The notes under the pieces: model-generated
What the model was told of the DNA's origin: nothing
Database searches by the model: none
The model's input: only the letters and a program-made list of their open reading frames with translations
Source of the DNA: Thermohalobaculum sp039027855
Lineage (GTDB): Bacteria > Pseudomonadota > Alphaproteobacteria > Rhodobacterales > Rhodobacteraceae
DNA length: 64,000 nt
Reading direction: 5' to 3'
Assembly: GCA_039027855.1 (NCBI GenBank)
Contig: JBCCJI010000008.1
Coordinates: 62,001-126,000 of the forward strand
In this document: in pieces, positions 54,857-63,144 of the stretch
Position numbering within the stretch: the stretch's first letter is position 1
How the letters are laid out: every line of letters begins with the position of its first letter
Position numbers and translations under genes: made by a program

Positions 54857-56419
54857 ATGTCGGCCGACGAGAGCATGGGCGATACCGGTAGCCGGCGGCG
54901 CGGGCGCGGTGGTGGCGGTGCGGCGCGCCGTGCCGCGCGCACCGGCCCCGATACCGAGCTGGTCCGCTACATCACCCGCATGATCCCGAATTTCGAGATC
55001 CTCGACGCCGAGGCGCTGGAGATCATCGAACACAACGCCGAGACCGTGCTTGAGGAGATCGGCGTCAACTTCGTCGAGAACCCCGCCGCGCTCGCCCGCT
55101 GGCGCGAGGCCGGCGCGGATGTGCGCGAGGAACGGGTCCGCATCCCCCGTGGCCTGGCCCGCACACTCTGCGCAACCGCGCCCGCGACCTTCACCCAGCA
55201 TGCGCGGAACCCCGCGCGCAATGTCGAGATCGGCGGGCGCAACCTGGTTCTCGCGCCGGTCTATGGCCCGCCCTTCATCCGCGATCATGCCGGTGGGCGG
55301 CGCTACGCGACAATCGCCGATTTCGAGAAGCTGGTGAAACTCACCTACATGTCGAAATGGCTGCACCACTCGGGCGGCACAGTCTGCGAGCCGACCGATG
55401 TTGCGGTGAACAAGCGGCATCTGGACATGCTGGCGGCGCATATCCGGCTGAGCGACAAGCCTTTCATGGGCTCGGTCACCGATCCGACGCGCGCCGAGGA
55501 CAGCGTGAGGATGGCCGAGATCGCGTTTGGTGCCGATTTCGTGGCCGAGAACGCGGTGATGACCTCGCTCATCAACATCAACTCGCCGCTGACCTTCGAC
55601 AACGTGATGATGGGCGCGCTCGAGGTCTATGCTCGGGCGGGGCAGGCCTGCATCGTCTCGCCCTTCATCGTGGGCGGCGCCATGGCGCCGGTGACGGTGG
55701 CGGGAACGCTCACCCAGATCCTGGCCGAGGTGATGGCGGGCATCGCCTACAGTCAGCTGATCCGCCCGGGCGCCCCGGTGATCTTCGGCGCCTTCGTGAC
55801 GTCGATCGACATGAACTCGGGCGCGCCCACCTTCGGCACGCCCGAGGCCTCGAAAATCCTATATGGCGCGGGGCAATTGGCGCGGCGTCTTAATCTGCCC
55901 TTCCGGTCAGGCGGTGGCCTTTGCGGCTCCAAGCTGCCGGATGCGCAGGCAGGCTACGAGACCGCCAACACGCTGAACGCGGCGCTGCAGGGCGGCGTGA
56001 ACTTCATGCTGCACGCGGCCGGTTGGCTTGAGGGCGGACTTGTCGCCAGCCCTGAGAAGCTGGTGATGGATGCAGACCAGTGTGGTGCCTTGCACGCGCT
56101 GGCGGCCGGCGTCGAGATGGATGCGAACGGACAGGCGCTGGATGCGCTGGCCGAGGTGGGGCCGGGCGGCCATTTCCTCGGTTGCTCGCACACCCAGGCC
56201 AATTTCAAGACCGCCTTCTGGCGGTCTGACGTGCTGGATTACCGCCCGTTTGAAACCTGGGCCGATGATGGCGGGCCCGACACCTTCCAGCGTGCCGCCA
56301 AGCGGGTGGACCGTCTGTTGAACGAGTACACGCCGCCGCCGCTCGATCCCGGTGTCGATGAGGCGCTGCGGGCCTATGTCGCCGAGCGCAAGGCGTCTGA
56401 GCCCGACGCCTTCGCCTGA
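54857..56419 (+). CDS. MttB-family methyltransferase without pyrrolysine
   Basis: A 520-residue member of the trimethylamine/glycine betaine methyltransferase superfamily. After a Gly/Arg-rich N-terminus (RRRGRGGGGAARRAARTG) come IPNFEILDAEALEIIEHNAE and, in the barrel, GGGLCGSKLPDAQAGYETAN and GGHFLGCSHTQANFKTAFW. No in-frame amber codon is present, so it lacks pyrrolysine and is closer to MtgB-type enzymes that use a quaternary amine and a corrinoid protein. No corrinoid protein gene is near. Start ATG 54857 has GGAGGAGGG 7 bases upstream; ATG 54839 is an alternative. Confidence 0.9.
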   Translation: MSADESMGDTGSRRRGRGGGGAARRAARTGPDTELVRYITRMIPNFEILDAEALEIIEHNAETVLEEIGVNFVENPAALARWREAGADVREERVRIPRGLARTLCATAPATFTQHARNPARNVEIGGRNLVLAPVYGPPFIRDHAGGRRYATIADFEKLVKLTYMSKWLHHSGGTVCEPTDVAVNKRHLDMLAAHIRLSDKPFMGSVTDPTRAEDSVRMAEIAFGADFVAENAVMTSLININSPLTFDNVMMGALEVYARAGQACIVSPFIVGGAMAPVTVAGTLTQILAEVMAGIAYSQLIRPGAPVIFGAFVTSIDMNSGAPTFGTPEASKILYGAGQLARRLNLPFRSGGGLCGSKLPDAQAGYETANTLNAALQGGVNFMLHAAGWLEGGLVASPEKLVMDADQCGALHALAAGVEMDANGQALDALAEVGPGGHFLGCSHTQANFKTAFWRSDVLDYRPFETWADDGGPDTFQRAAKRVDRLLNEYTPPPLDPGVDEALRAYVAERKASEPDAFA

Positions 56420-56736
56420 GTTTCTGCCTGAACTTTTGCCTGCGCCTCTGCTCGGGAGTTCGCCCGGGCATCCAGCGCCATCAGGCGGCCGAGCGCGTCG
56501 ACATGGCGCTCGGCCCGCCATGCTTCGGGGTGGGTCCGCCGCACCCGCTCCAACCCTTTCTCAAGTTCAGCCAGCGCCGCGCGCCTGTCCTCTGACGGGC
56601 AACGTCCGGCCTTCAGCAGTGACACGGCGACCTCGGCCGCGCATTGGCAGAGGCGCCGCGGCCGCAAGCTGTCGAGGGTGATCGCCCATTCGGCGACCTG
56701 CGCCCCGTTGTCGGTGGTGTTGAGATCCTTGGTCAT
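56374..56736 (-). CDS. Hypothetical helical protein
   Basis: A 120-residue protein, mostly helical, with RPRRLCQCAAEVAVSLLKAG near residue 30 and a long Ala/Gln/Arg-rich C-terminal helix (ARANSRAEAQAKVQAETQAK). AGAGGAACGG precedes ATG 56736. Its 3' end overlaps the convergent MttB-like gene by 46 bases. No family recognised. Confidence 0.6.
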   Translation of the reverse strand: MTKDLNTTDNGAQVAEWAITLDSLRPRRLCQCAAEVAVSLLKAGRCPSEDRRAALAELEKGLERVRRTHPEAWRAERHVDALGRLMALDARANSRAEAQAKVQAETQAKASGSDALRSAT

Positions 56737-56924
56737 CCGTTCCTCTCCATGACGTGTGCCGAGGAGAGGCGACGGGACGGAGCCGTTGCTGGCATCCCAG
56801 CGCACCGCCCGCTAAAGGTTACCAAAAAGTTAAAATTATGTTTTAGGTTGCAATTAAGATCTCGTTTACTTTCTCACCCACATCGTCCGAGCGTCGCTAA
56901 GTGTTGCGTCAGCGAGGAAAAATC

Positions 56925-58112
56925 ATGCGTACCCAAGATATTCTGGTCACATGCTCAGAACGTGCATCAAGGCTTTTTGGCCAGCGGTCGTTGTGTTGCA
57001 GCGCGCGCGATGCCGCGATCTACACCGCACATACGGGCCGCGGTCAGAGCCTTCGTGCCATAGCCGCCGTCACCGGCACTCATCCGTCGACCATCATGCG
57101 CACCGTTCGCCGCGTTGAGGAACGCCGTGACGACCCGTTGCTCGACCAGATGCTTGATCAGCTGGAGGAAGCCTGTCGCCCGGGTTGCGCACCCGCCGAT
57201 GATGAGGCCGCAGAAGACGCGGTCGAGCATGGGGCACCGGCCGAGACCATCGCCTTCGAACCGCTCCGCCATGCCAGCGTGCCCATCCCGGATGCGGACA
57301 CCGAGCGGGAGGGTCGTCGATTGCTGCGCAGGCTCTGCGAGCCCGGCTCGTTCCTGCTTGTCGCCAATGGTGCCTCGAAGGCCGGGATCTTCTGTGCGGC
57401 CAACCAACACCGTAAACCGATCGCGATGCTGCCGGTGGGTCTCGCCGCGGCTTTCCTGCGCCATGACTGGATCCGTATCGCGCGCCATACCGATTGCAGC
57501 GTGCGCTACCGCATCACCGATGTTGGGCGGGCCTTCCTGCGTCGCGCCATCGCAGAGGACAGCGAGAAGCGCCGCGCTGGCGATGGTCCGCAACCCTCGA
57601 CGATCAGCCCGTTCAGCGCGCAGCATCAGGAAGAGGGCGCGGGCATCGTGCCCGACCCGGTCGACGGCACCCTGGTCAGGCGGCGCGTCAACCTGGCCGA
57701 AAGCGTCATCGGTTGGCTGGCGAAGCGGCGCGGCCCCGACGGCACGCCCTATCTGACGCCGGCCGAGGTCGAGGCCGGGGAGCGTCTGCGTTCCGACTTT
57801 GAACGCGCACAGATGGCACCTTCGATCACCCAGGATTGGCGCGCCTTCCTCACGCCGGGCGACAAGTTGGCCGGCAACAGCCCCGCACGGGGCCCCGCAG
57901 AAGGCCCGGCCGAGGCGCGCGCCCGTCTGGCCAAGGCGCTCGAGACGCTCGGACCCGGGTTGGCCGATGTGGCACTGCGCGTCTGCTGCTTTCTCGAAGG
58001 GCTGGAAGCCTGCGAGAAGCGCTTCGGCTGGTCATCGCGTTCGGGCAAGGTCGTGCTTAAGCTCGCGCTGCAGCGTCTGGCCGACCATTATGGCACGGGC
58101 TCGGCCCACTGA
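56925..58112 (+). CDS. DUF6456-domain regulator with N-terminal HTH
   Basis: A 395-residue protein. The N-terminal part has an HTH-like segment (GQSLRAIAAVTGTHPSTIMR), the middle has LRRLCEPGSFLLVANGASKA, and the C-terminal DUF6456 domain includes RVNLAESVIGWLAKRRGPDG and ALRVCCFLEGLEACEKRFGW. This layout is known only in alphaproteobacteria and is presumed DNA-binding. ATG 56925 follows GAGGAAAAATC. A strikingly AT-rich promoter region (about 56813-56875) lies upstream. Confidence 0.88.
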   Translation: MRTQDILVTCSERASRLFGQRSLCCSARDAAIYTAHTGRGQSLRAIAAVTGTHPSTIMRTVRRVEERRDDPLLDQMLDQLEEACRPGCAPADDEAAEDAVEHGAPAETIAFEPLRHASVPIPDADTEREGRRLLRRLCEPGSFLLVANGASKAGIFCAANQHRKPIAMLPVGLAAAFLRHDWIRIARHTDCSVRYRITDVGRAFLRRAIAEDSEKRRAGDGPQPSTISPFSAQHQEEGAGIVPDPVDGTLVRRRVNLAESVIGWLAKRRGPDGTPYLTPAEVEAGERLRSDFERAQMAPSITQDWRAFLTPGDKLAGNSPARGPAEGPAEARARLAKALETLGPGLADVALRVCCFLEGLEACEKRFGWSSRSGKVVLKLALQRLADHYGTGSAH

Positions 58113-58167
58113 AAGGCGCATGTCCCGCACCGCTTGACGCCATCGGGAAGCGGCGCGATTGGGGGGC

Positions 58168-58809
58168 ATGTCCGCGCACGCTTTCCGACTGATCGAAACC
58201 GATGCCGATGTGGCCGAGGGGGCCGCATGGTTGGCCAGGGCCGAGCCGCGGTTTGCCGAGGCCCTGGCCGCCACCGGCCCCCTGCCGCTCCGCCGCCGAC
58301 CGGGCGGGTTTCCGGCGCTCCTCAAGGCGATCTGCGGCCAGCAGCTTTCGGTCGCCTCGGCCGAGGCGGTCTGGCGCCGGCTTGAAGGTGTAGGCGCCTG
58401 CACGCCCGACGGGATCGTGGTGCTTGACGATGCGGCGCTGCGTGACTGCGGCCTGTCGCGACAGAAGATCGCCTATGCGCGGGCCATCGCCGAAGCCGGT
58501 CTGGACTTCGACGCGCTGGCCGCCATGCCCGAAGAGGAGGCGGTGGCCGAAATGACGGCGATCAAGGGCGTCGGCACCTGGACGGCGGAGATCTACCTGA
58601 TGTTCGCCGTCGGCCGCGCCGATGTTTTCGCCCCGGGCGATCTGGCGCTGCAGGAAGGCGCGCGGCTGATCTTCGCCCTCGATGAGCGCCCCCGTCCGAA
58701 GCCCTTTCGCGACATGGCCGAGGCATGGCGACCCTGGCGCGCCGTGGCGGCGCGGTTGCTGTGGGCCTATTACGCCCAGGCGAAACGCCGCGAGGGCGTG
58801 AGCACCTGA
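58168..58809 (+). CDS. AlkA-type DNA-3-methyladenine glycosylase
   Basis: A 213-residue HhH-GPD glycosylase. The helix-hairpin-helix reads MTAIKGVGTWTAEIYLMFAV, and the catalytic Asp is in ADVFAPGDLALQEG. Upstream ALLKAICGQQLSVASAEAVW is typical. It excises alkylated purines. Start ATG 58168 (or TTG 58159). It precedes the esterase gene by 41 bases. Confidence 0.93.
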   Translation: MSAHAFRLIETDADVAEGAAWLARAEPRFAEALAATGPLPLRRRPGGFPALLKAICGQQLSVASAEAVWRRLEGVGACTPDGIVVLDDAALRDCGLSRQKIAYARAIAEAGLDFDALAAMPEEEAVAEMTAIKGVGTWTAEIYLMFAVGRADVFAPGDLALQEGARLIFALDERPRPKPFRDMAEAWRPWRAVAARLLWAYYAQAKRREGVST

Positions 58810-58850
58810 ACCGAGCCGCGGGCCCCGACAGCCCCACGAGGAGAGAGCCG

Positions 58851-59540
58851 ATGAGCGCCGACACAATCCTGCAGGGTCCTCGCATTCCGGCTGCCGATGG
58901 CAAGACGCGGGCGCTGGTGGTGCTGCTGCATGGCTATGGCGCGGATGGCACCGATCTCGCGGGCCTCGCCCAACCGCTGGCACCGGTGCTGCCGGGCGTG
59001 ACGTTTCGCGCGCCCAACGCGCCCGAAGCCTGTCGCATCAATCCGATGGGGCGGCAGTGGTTCTCGATCCCGTGGATCGACGGCTCCAGCGACGCAGAGC
59101 GCGATCAAGGCTTCGCCCGCGCCACCGAAACGCTGAAACGGTATCTCGAGGCCGCGATGGCCGATGAGGGGGTGACGCCCGCGGAGACGATGCTGGCCGG
59201 GTTCAGCCAGGGAACCATGATGTCGCTGCATGTGGGGCCGAGGCTCGCCAGCCCTCTCGCGGGTATCGTGGGGTTCTCCGGTCGTCTCGTGGTCACGCCC
59301 GATCTGGGGGAGGTGCCCTCGAAGACGCCGGTCGTGCTCATCCACGGCGATCAGGACGATGTCATCCCGGTAGCGGCGCTACAGGAGGCTCACGACGCGC
59401 TCTCTGCCGCCGGTTTCGAGGTCTCGGCGCATATCAGCCCGGGAACGGCCCATGGCATCGCACCGGACGGTCTGACGCTTGCCGCACGCTTCATGATGGC
59501 GCAACTGCCCGACGCCGCGAACGCCGCGGCAATGGGGTAG
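58851..59540 (+). CDS. Phospholipase/carboxylesterase family alpha/beta hydrolase
   Basis: A 229-residue esterase of the YpfH/EstB type. The oxyanion segment is LVVLLHGYGADGTDLAGL, the nucleophile elbow AGFSQGTMMSLH, the catalytic Asp in VLIHGDQDDVIPV and the His in PGTAHGIAPDG. GAGGAGAGAG precedes ATG 58851. Acts on small esters or lysophospholipids. Confidence 0.94.
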   Translation: MSADTILQGPRIPAADGKTRALVVLLHGYGADGTDLAGLAQPLAPVLPGVTFRAPNAPEACRINPMGRQWFSIPWIDGSSDAERDQGFARATETLKRYLEAAMADEGVTPAETMLAGFSQGTMMSLHVGPRLASPLAGIVGFSGRLVVTPDLGEVPSKTPVVLIHGDQDDVIPVAALQEAHDALSAAGFEVSAHISPGTAHGIAPDGLTLAARFMMAQLPDAANAAAMG

Positions 59541-59775
59541 AACGCCCAAGGCCTCGCCAAAACGCTATGATGCTGCGAGGCGCGCCCTATCTGCTTGCGG
59601 CGGTAGGGTCGCTACCGATTGTCGTGGAATCGTTGCATGGTGCTGCTACCACGCGATTGTCAGGATGCATCTTGGGCGTTGCTCATCGTATCCCGCCATA
59701 TATAGTGGATACATCGGGGTCGCACTTCCCGACTGGCCCCACAGGCGTCACACGCATGACGGCGAGGGCTGAGTT

Positions 59776-60420
59776 ATGGCGACACGGACACTGGATCATC
59801 GGAGTATCATGGCGGCGCCGCTGGGTCAGGCATCCGGTCGCACCGCCTTTGCCAACCAATTCGTGCGCCAGCCTGCCATTCTCCGCGATCACCCCGCGCT
59901 CGTCCTCAACGCCGATTACCGGCCGCTGTCCTATTTCCCGCTCTCGCTCTGGCCCTGGCAGGAGGCGGTGAAGGCCGTTTTCCTCGACCGTGTCTCGATC
60001 GTGGCGGAGTATGATTTCGAGGTGCATTCGCCCTCGACCGCCTTCCGGCTGCCCTCGGTCGTTGTGCTGCGCGACTACGTGAAGCCCGCGCGCTACCCGG
60101 CTTTTACCCGGTTCAACCTGTTTCTGCGCGATGAGTTCACCTGCCAGTACTGCGGGGCGACCGGCGAGTTGACCTTCGACCACGTGGTGCCGCGTTCGCG
60201 CGGCGGCCAGACGACCTGGGAAAACGTCGTCGCCGCCTGCTCTCGCTGCAATCTCAAGAAGGCGAATATGACGCTTCGCCAGGCCGGTATGTCGCTCTCA
60301 CGCCCGCCCTATCGGCCTGAAGCGGGCGAGCTTCAGTCCAAGGGGCGCAAGTTCCCGCCGAACTTCCTGCATGAGAGCTGGATGGATTTCCTCTATTGGG
60401 ATGCCGAGCTGGAAAGCTGA
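59776..60420 (+). CDS. HNH endonuclease
   Basis: A 214-residue protein with the HNH motif on a zinc ribbon: DEFTCQYCGATGELTFDHVV then PRSRGGQTTWENVVAACSRC NL-type end. It is the widespread alphaproteobacterial HNH protein with LNADYRPLSYFPLSLWPWQE at its N-terminal part. The DNA target is not known. ATG 59776 or 59809. The 235 bases upstream hold no gene but may hold its promoter (CATATATAGTGG near 59697-59708). Confidence 0.92.
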   Translation: MATRTLDHRSIMAAPLGQASGRTAFANQFVRQPAILRDHPALVLNADYRPLSYFPLSLWPWQEAVKAVFLDRVSIVAEYDFEVHSPSTAFRLPSVVVLRDYVKPARYPAFTRFNLFLRDEFTCQYCGATGELTFDHVVPRSRGGQTTWENVVAACSRCNLKKANMTLRQAGMSLSRPPYRPEAGELQSKGRKFPPNFLHESWMDFLYWDAELES

Positions 60421-60433
60421 GCCATCGCTCACC

Positions 60434-60970
60434 TCAAAAGCCCACTGGAGGCCAGGGACGAGCCGCATCGGCGGCCGTGAGGCGCTTTGCCCAGTCGGGC
60501 AGCGCGCCGTGCCAATCGGCGTGGCCCATGGCCTCGGCGACCTCTTGCGTCGGCACCGTCCCGCGCGGCCCGGCAACCACTGCGACGCGCATGAGTGCCG
60601 TTGAACACAGCGTATCCCCCCGGCGCGTGACCTGCTCGTAGTAGAACCACTTGGCATCGCGGGCGATCATGCGGCTTTGGATCTCGAAGCGCTGCATCAC
60701 CCGGATGCGGCGGCGGTATTGCACAAAGCCGCCACCGACCACGAGGCCCCAGCCGCGCGCGCGAAGCACCGGGAAAAGCCCCAGCCGCGCGCCATGGGCC
60801 ATGCGTCCCAGATCGAACATGGTAAGGTGGCGCCCGTTGTTCAGCTCGGCGAACATATCGGCATCCCACGGCCAGCAGCGCGTCGGGAAGGAGACGATAT
60901 CGTCCGGCATCCCTCCTTCAGCGCGCGGGCTGAACAGGACGATTCTCGCTGTTCTGAGAAAGGGATACAT
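60434..60970 (-). CDS. Hotdog-fold acyl-CoA thioesterase-like protein
   Basis: A 178-residue hotdog protein of the THEM6/4-hydroxybenzoyl-CoA thioesterase type, with the active-site helix DADMFAELNNGRHLTMFDLG. It hydrolyses acyl-CoA thioesters. It converges on the HNH gene (14 bases between stops). The start at 60970 is the first ATG of the conserved part. Confidence 0.9.
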   Translation of the reverse strand: MYPFLRTARIVLFSPRAEGGMPDDIVSFPTRCWPWDADMFAELNNGRHLTMFDLGRMAHGARLGLFPVLRARGWGLVVGGGFVQYRRRIRVMQRFEIQSRMIARDAKWFYYEQVTRRGDTLCSTALMRVAVVAGPRGTVPTQEVAEAMGHADWHGALPDWAKRLTAADAARPWPPVGF

Positions 60971-61049
60971 CGCGACCTCTCGACCGATCCTCGGCCGGAC
61001 TTGAGCGCATCTGACGTGTTGGTAACACCCTGCCGTAGCGGCAGAAGGC

Positions 61050-61544
61050 TCAGGCCTCGCGGTTGAACGGCATCCGCCACCACAGGATCGACGCAGCCCA
61101 AAGCAAGGCGAGCCCGGCCGAGATCACGCCGTTCCATGCAGCCATCGAGAGGCCGAGGAACGACCATGGGATCTCGTCGCAGCGCACCAGCGGCGCGTCC
61201 ATTAACTGCGCCATCAGGTCGTCGGTCGAGAGCCCCGAGATGTCGTTGGTCGCGCAGGCCGTCATGCCTTCCCACCAATCCTGCTCCACGCCCGCATGGA
61301 AGAGGCCGAGCCCGGCCGATACGAGCATCGCCAGCGCGCCTATCGCCGCCATGATCCGCCGTTGGCGCCATAGGACGGTGACCCCAAGCCCACCGATCGC
61401 CACGGCCGCGACGTGGGGCCAACGCTGCCAGATGCACATCTCGCAGGGCGCCAGCCCACCGATGTACTGAAAGGCAAGCGCGCCGATCAGCAGGAGCGCA
61501 GAACCGGATGCCGCGAGCAGCATCCGGCCGTAGATCGTCATCAT
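61050..61544 (-). CDS. dsbB: Disulfide bond formation protein DsbB
   Basis: A 164-residue four-helix membrane protein. The first active-site pair is GLAPCEMCIWQRWPH, the second pair is the cysteines in MTACATNDIS and PLVRCDEIPW. It reoxidises DsbA using ubiquinone. The start ATG 61544 overlaps the stop of the upstream DedA-like gene by 4 bases. Confidence 0.93.
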   Translation of the reverse strand: MMTIYGRMLLAASGSALLLIGALAFQYIGGLAPCEMCIWQRWPHVAAVAIGGLGVTVLWRQRRIMAAIGALAMLVSAGLGLFHAGVEQDWWEGMTACATNDISGLSTDDLMAQLMDAPLVRCDEIPWSFLGLSMAAWNGVISAGLALLWAASILWWRMPFNREA

Positions 61545-62122
61545 AGAGCGTATCTCGCCACAACGAAGCCTGCGACCAACATGGCGAAGCTGACGCTGAA
61601 CACCAAGCCCAGGCGCTGTTCGATGAAGGCCTGGACCGGCGGCCCGAACTTCCAGAGCAGCGCTGCGACAAGGAAAAACCTGAGCCCGCGCGACAGGACG
61701 GAGGCGATCGTGAAGACGAAGAGATCGAGCCCGACCGTCCCGCTGGCGATGGTGATCACCTTGTAGGGAAACGGTGTGACACCGGCGCCGAACACGATCC
61801 AGGCGCCCCATTCGGCAAAGCCCTGCTGGAACTCGGCGAACTTGTCCATCTTGCCGTAGAATTCCAGCACCGGCTGCCCCACGGCCTCATACGCCAGCGC
61901 GCCGAGGCCGTAACCGGCGAGGCCCCCGGCGACTGAGGCCAGCGTGCAGACACCGGCGATGAACCAGGCCTTATGACGGGCGGCGAGCACCATGGGAATG
62001 AGAAGGACGTCGGGCGGGATCGGGAAGACGGAGCTTTCGATGAAGCTGACCGCTGCGAGGATCCAGATGGCATGCGGCTTGGCCGCCTGCGCCAGCGTCC
62101 AATCGTAGAGTGCCCTGATCAC
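61541..62122 (-). CDS. YqaA/DedA-family membrane protein
   Basis: A 193-residue membrane protein of the SNARE-associated/DedA group, with IESSVFPIPPDVLLIPMVLA and FGAGVTPFPYKVITIASGTV, the reentrant-loop motifs. DedA-like proteins help move lipid carriers or maintain proton gradients. The start is GTG 62122. It is coupled to dsbB and follows tRNA-Leu by about 175 bases. Confidence 0.9.
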   Translation of the reverse strand: MIRALYDWTLAQAAKPHAIWILAAVSFIESSVFPIPPDVLLIPMVLAARHKAWFIAGVCTLASVAGGLAGYGLGALAYEAVGQPVLEFYGKMDKFAEFQQGFAEWGAWIVFGAGVTPFPYKVITIASGTVGLDLFVFTIASVLSRGLRFFLVAALLWKFGPPVQAFIEQRLGLVFSVSFAMLVAGFVVARYAL

Positions 62123-62256
62123 GTCGTCCCCCGCGCGGTGGCATCCCCTGGCCGCAGACCCCTCGCGGCAAGGGAGCCGGTAGCAGCCGCATCCGCGCAC
62201 TGTCCAGCAGCACGGTATGGCCGATGCCAACCCGTTGTCCCAGATGATGAAATGAT

Positions 62257-62287
62257 CCACCTGACGGTGCCGCGGTGCAGCAGGTGG
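62257..62287 (-). terminator. Possible hairpin after tRNA-Leu
   Basis: Inverted repeat CCACCTG (62257-62263) and CAGGTGG (62281-62287) with a 17-base loop, starting 10 bases beyond the tRNA 3' end. Only a weak T run (ATTTC) follows on the minus strand. Could be a terminator or processing signal. Confidence 0.35.
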
Positions 62288-62297
62288 GCAGCGACGC

Positions 62298-62382
62298 TGG
62301 TGGCCCCCGCCGGACTCGAACCGGCACGCCCGAAGGCAAGGGTTTTTGAGACCCCCGCGTCTACCAGTTCCGCCAGGGGGCC
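62298..62382 (-). tRNA. tRNA-Leu (CAA anticodon)
   Basis: An 85-base tRNA with encoded CCA. The acceptor GGCCCCC pairs with GGGGGCC; the D-arm is GCGGAACTGGTAGACGC; the anticodon loop is CTCAAAA (anticodon CAA, reading UUG codons); a long variable arm follows (TTGCCTTCGGGCGT); the T arm is GCCGGTTCGAGTCCGGC. The long variable arm is class II, as expected for leucine. Transcribed on the minus strand. Confidence 0.96.
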
Positions 62383-62485
62383 ACGGCGTCGCCGCGATGT
62401 GACATGCGCCGCGCGTGCCCGCAAGCGCTGAGCGCCACATCCGGGTGCCGCGGTGCCTTCGTGGCACGGCACGGACCGGGCGTGA

Positions 62486-62863
62486 TCAGAAGTTGCCCTT
62501 CCACTTGTTCCAGCGAAACAGCAGGGCTGCGGTCAGTTCGTAGAGAACCCAGCCGATCTGCCTCAGAACCGGCAGCGTGGCGAGCCGACCCGCCCACCGC
62601 CAACGCCGATGGGACTTGAGGCTTTCGGCGACGGCGTCGATCCCGCGGCGGAGGGTGCCATCCGGTCCGACGGCATGCAGCCGGTACTGGACGTCTTCCG
62701 CCGTAAGGCCGAGTGCGTCGAGCTTCTCCGGCGTCGCCGCGATGTCGGTGTACTCAACGCCATCCTCAGTCGTCTTCAGCACGTCGATCCCCGCAGCGCA
62801 GACCGGACAGGCGCCATTGAAGATCACGTCGCAGGTCGTGGGTGTCTCCGTGGTGTCAGTCAT
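62486..62863 (-). CDS. DCC-family (DUF393) thiol-disulfide protein
   Basis: A 125-residue member of the DUF393/DCC family, with the CxxC in VIFNGACPVCAAGIDVL, a thioredoxin-like first half and a C-terminal amphipathic part (LRQIGWVLYELTAALLFRW). Likely redox active. The ATG overlaps the end of a 34-codon frame upstream (62860-62964). Confidence 0.9.
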   Translation of the reverse strand: MTDTTETPTTCDVIFNGACPVCAAGIDVLKTTEDGVEYTDIAATPEKLDALGLTAEDVQYRLHAVGPDGTLRRGIDAVAESLKSHRRWRWAGRLATLPVLRQIGWVLYELTAALLFRWNKWKGNF

Positions 62864-62964
62864 GTCACCTCCGTAAGCCTGACCCTCGAGTTGATGGCCG
62901 TCAGCGCTTCGGACAAGCGGCGCGATGCCTCGCCGTCAACGAACAGAACGATAAGGCGCGCCAT
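62860..62964 (-). CDS. Possible 34-residue ORF upstream of the DCC gene
   Basis: An open frame of 34 codons (MARLIVLFVDGEASRRL at its start) whose TGA overlaps the ATG of the DCC gene. The peptide has plausible codon use and a hydrophobic start, but the ribosome-binding site is weak (AGGATC, 13 bases away). It could be a leader peptide or chance. Confidence 0.3.
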   Translation of the reverse strand: MARLIVLFVDGEASRRLSEALTAINSRVRLTEVT

Positions 62965-63087
62965 ATGATGCCGTGTGATCCTGTCGCTGAGACCCGAACG
63001 TTACGGATTTCATTGATTTTCATCGCCACCCTGTGTCGATAAGAAACAAATGCAGCGGGTTCGCGTAGTGACCAATCAGTGGATCGT

Positions 63088-63105
63088 TGTCGGGACGGCC
63101 CGACA
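63088..63105 (+). promoter_or_regulatory. Hairpin in the upstream region of the ABC transporter gene
   Basis: TGTCGGG (63088-63094), loop ACGG, CCCGACA (63099-63105): a perfect 7-bp stem 39 bases before the start codon. It may be an operator or an RNA structure. Confidence 0.35.
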
Positions 63106-63144
63106 CTCAGGCAGTGGCGCCAATCCTGATCGGGGGACTGAGCG

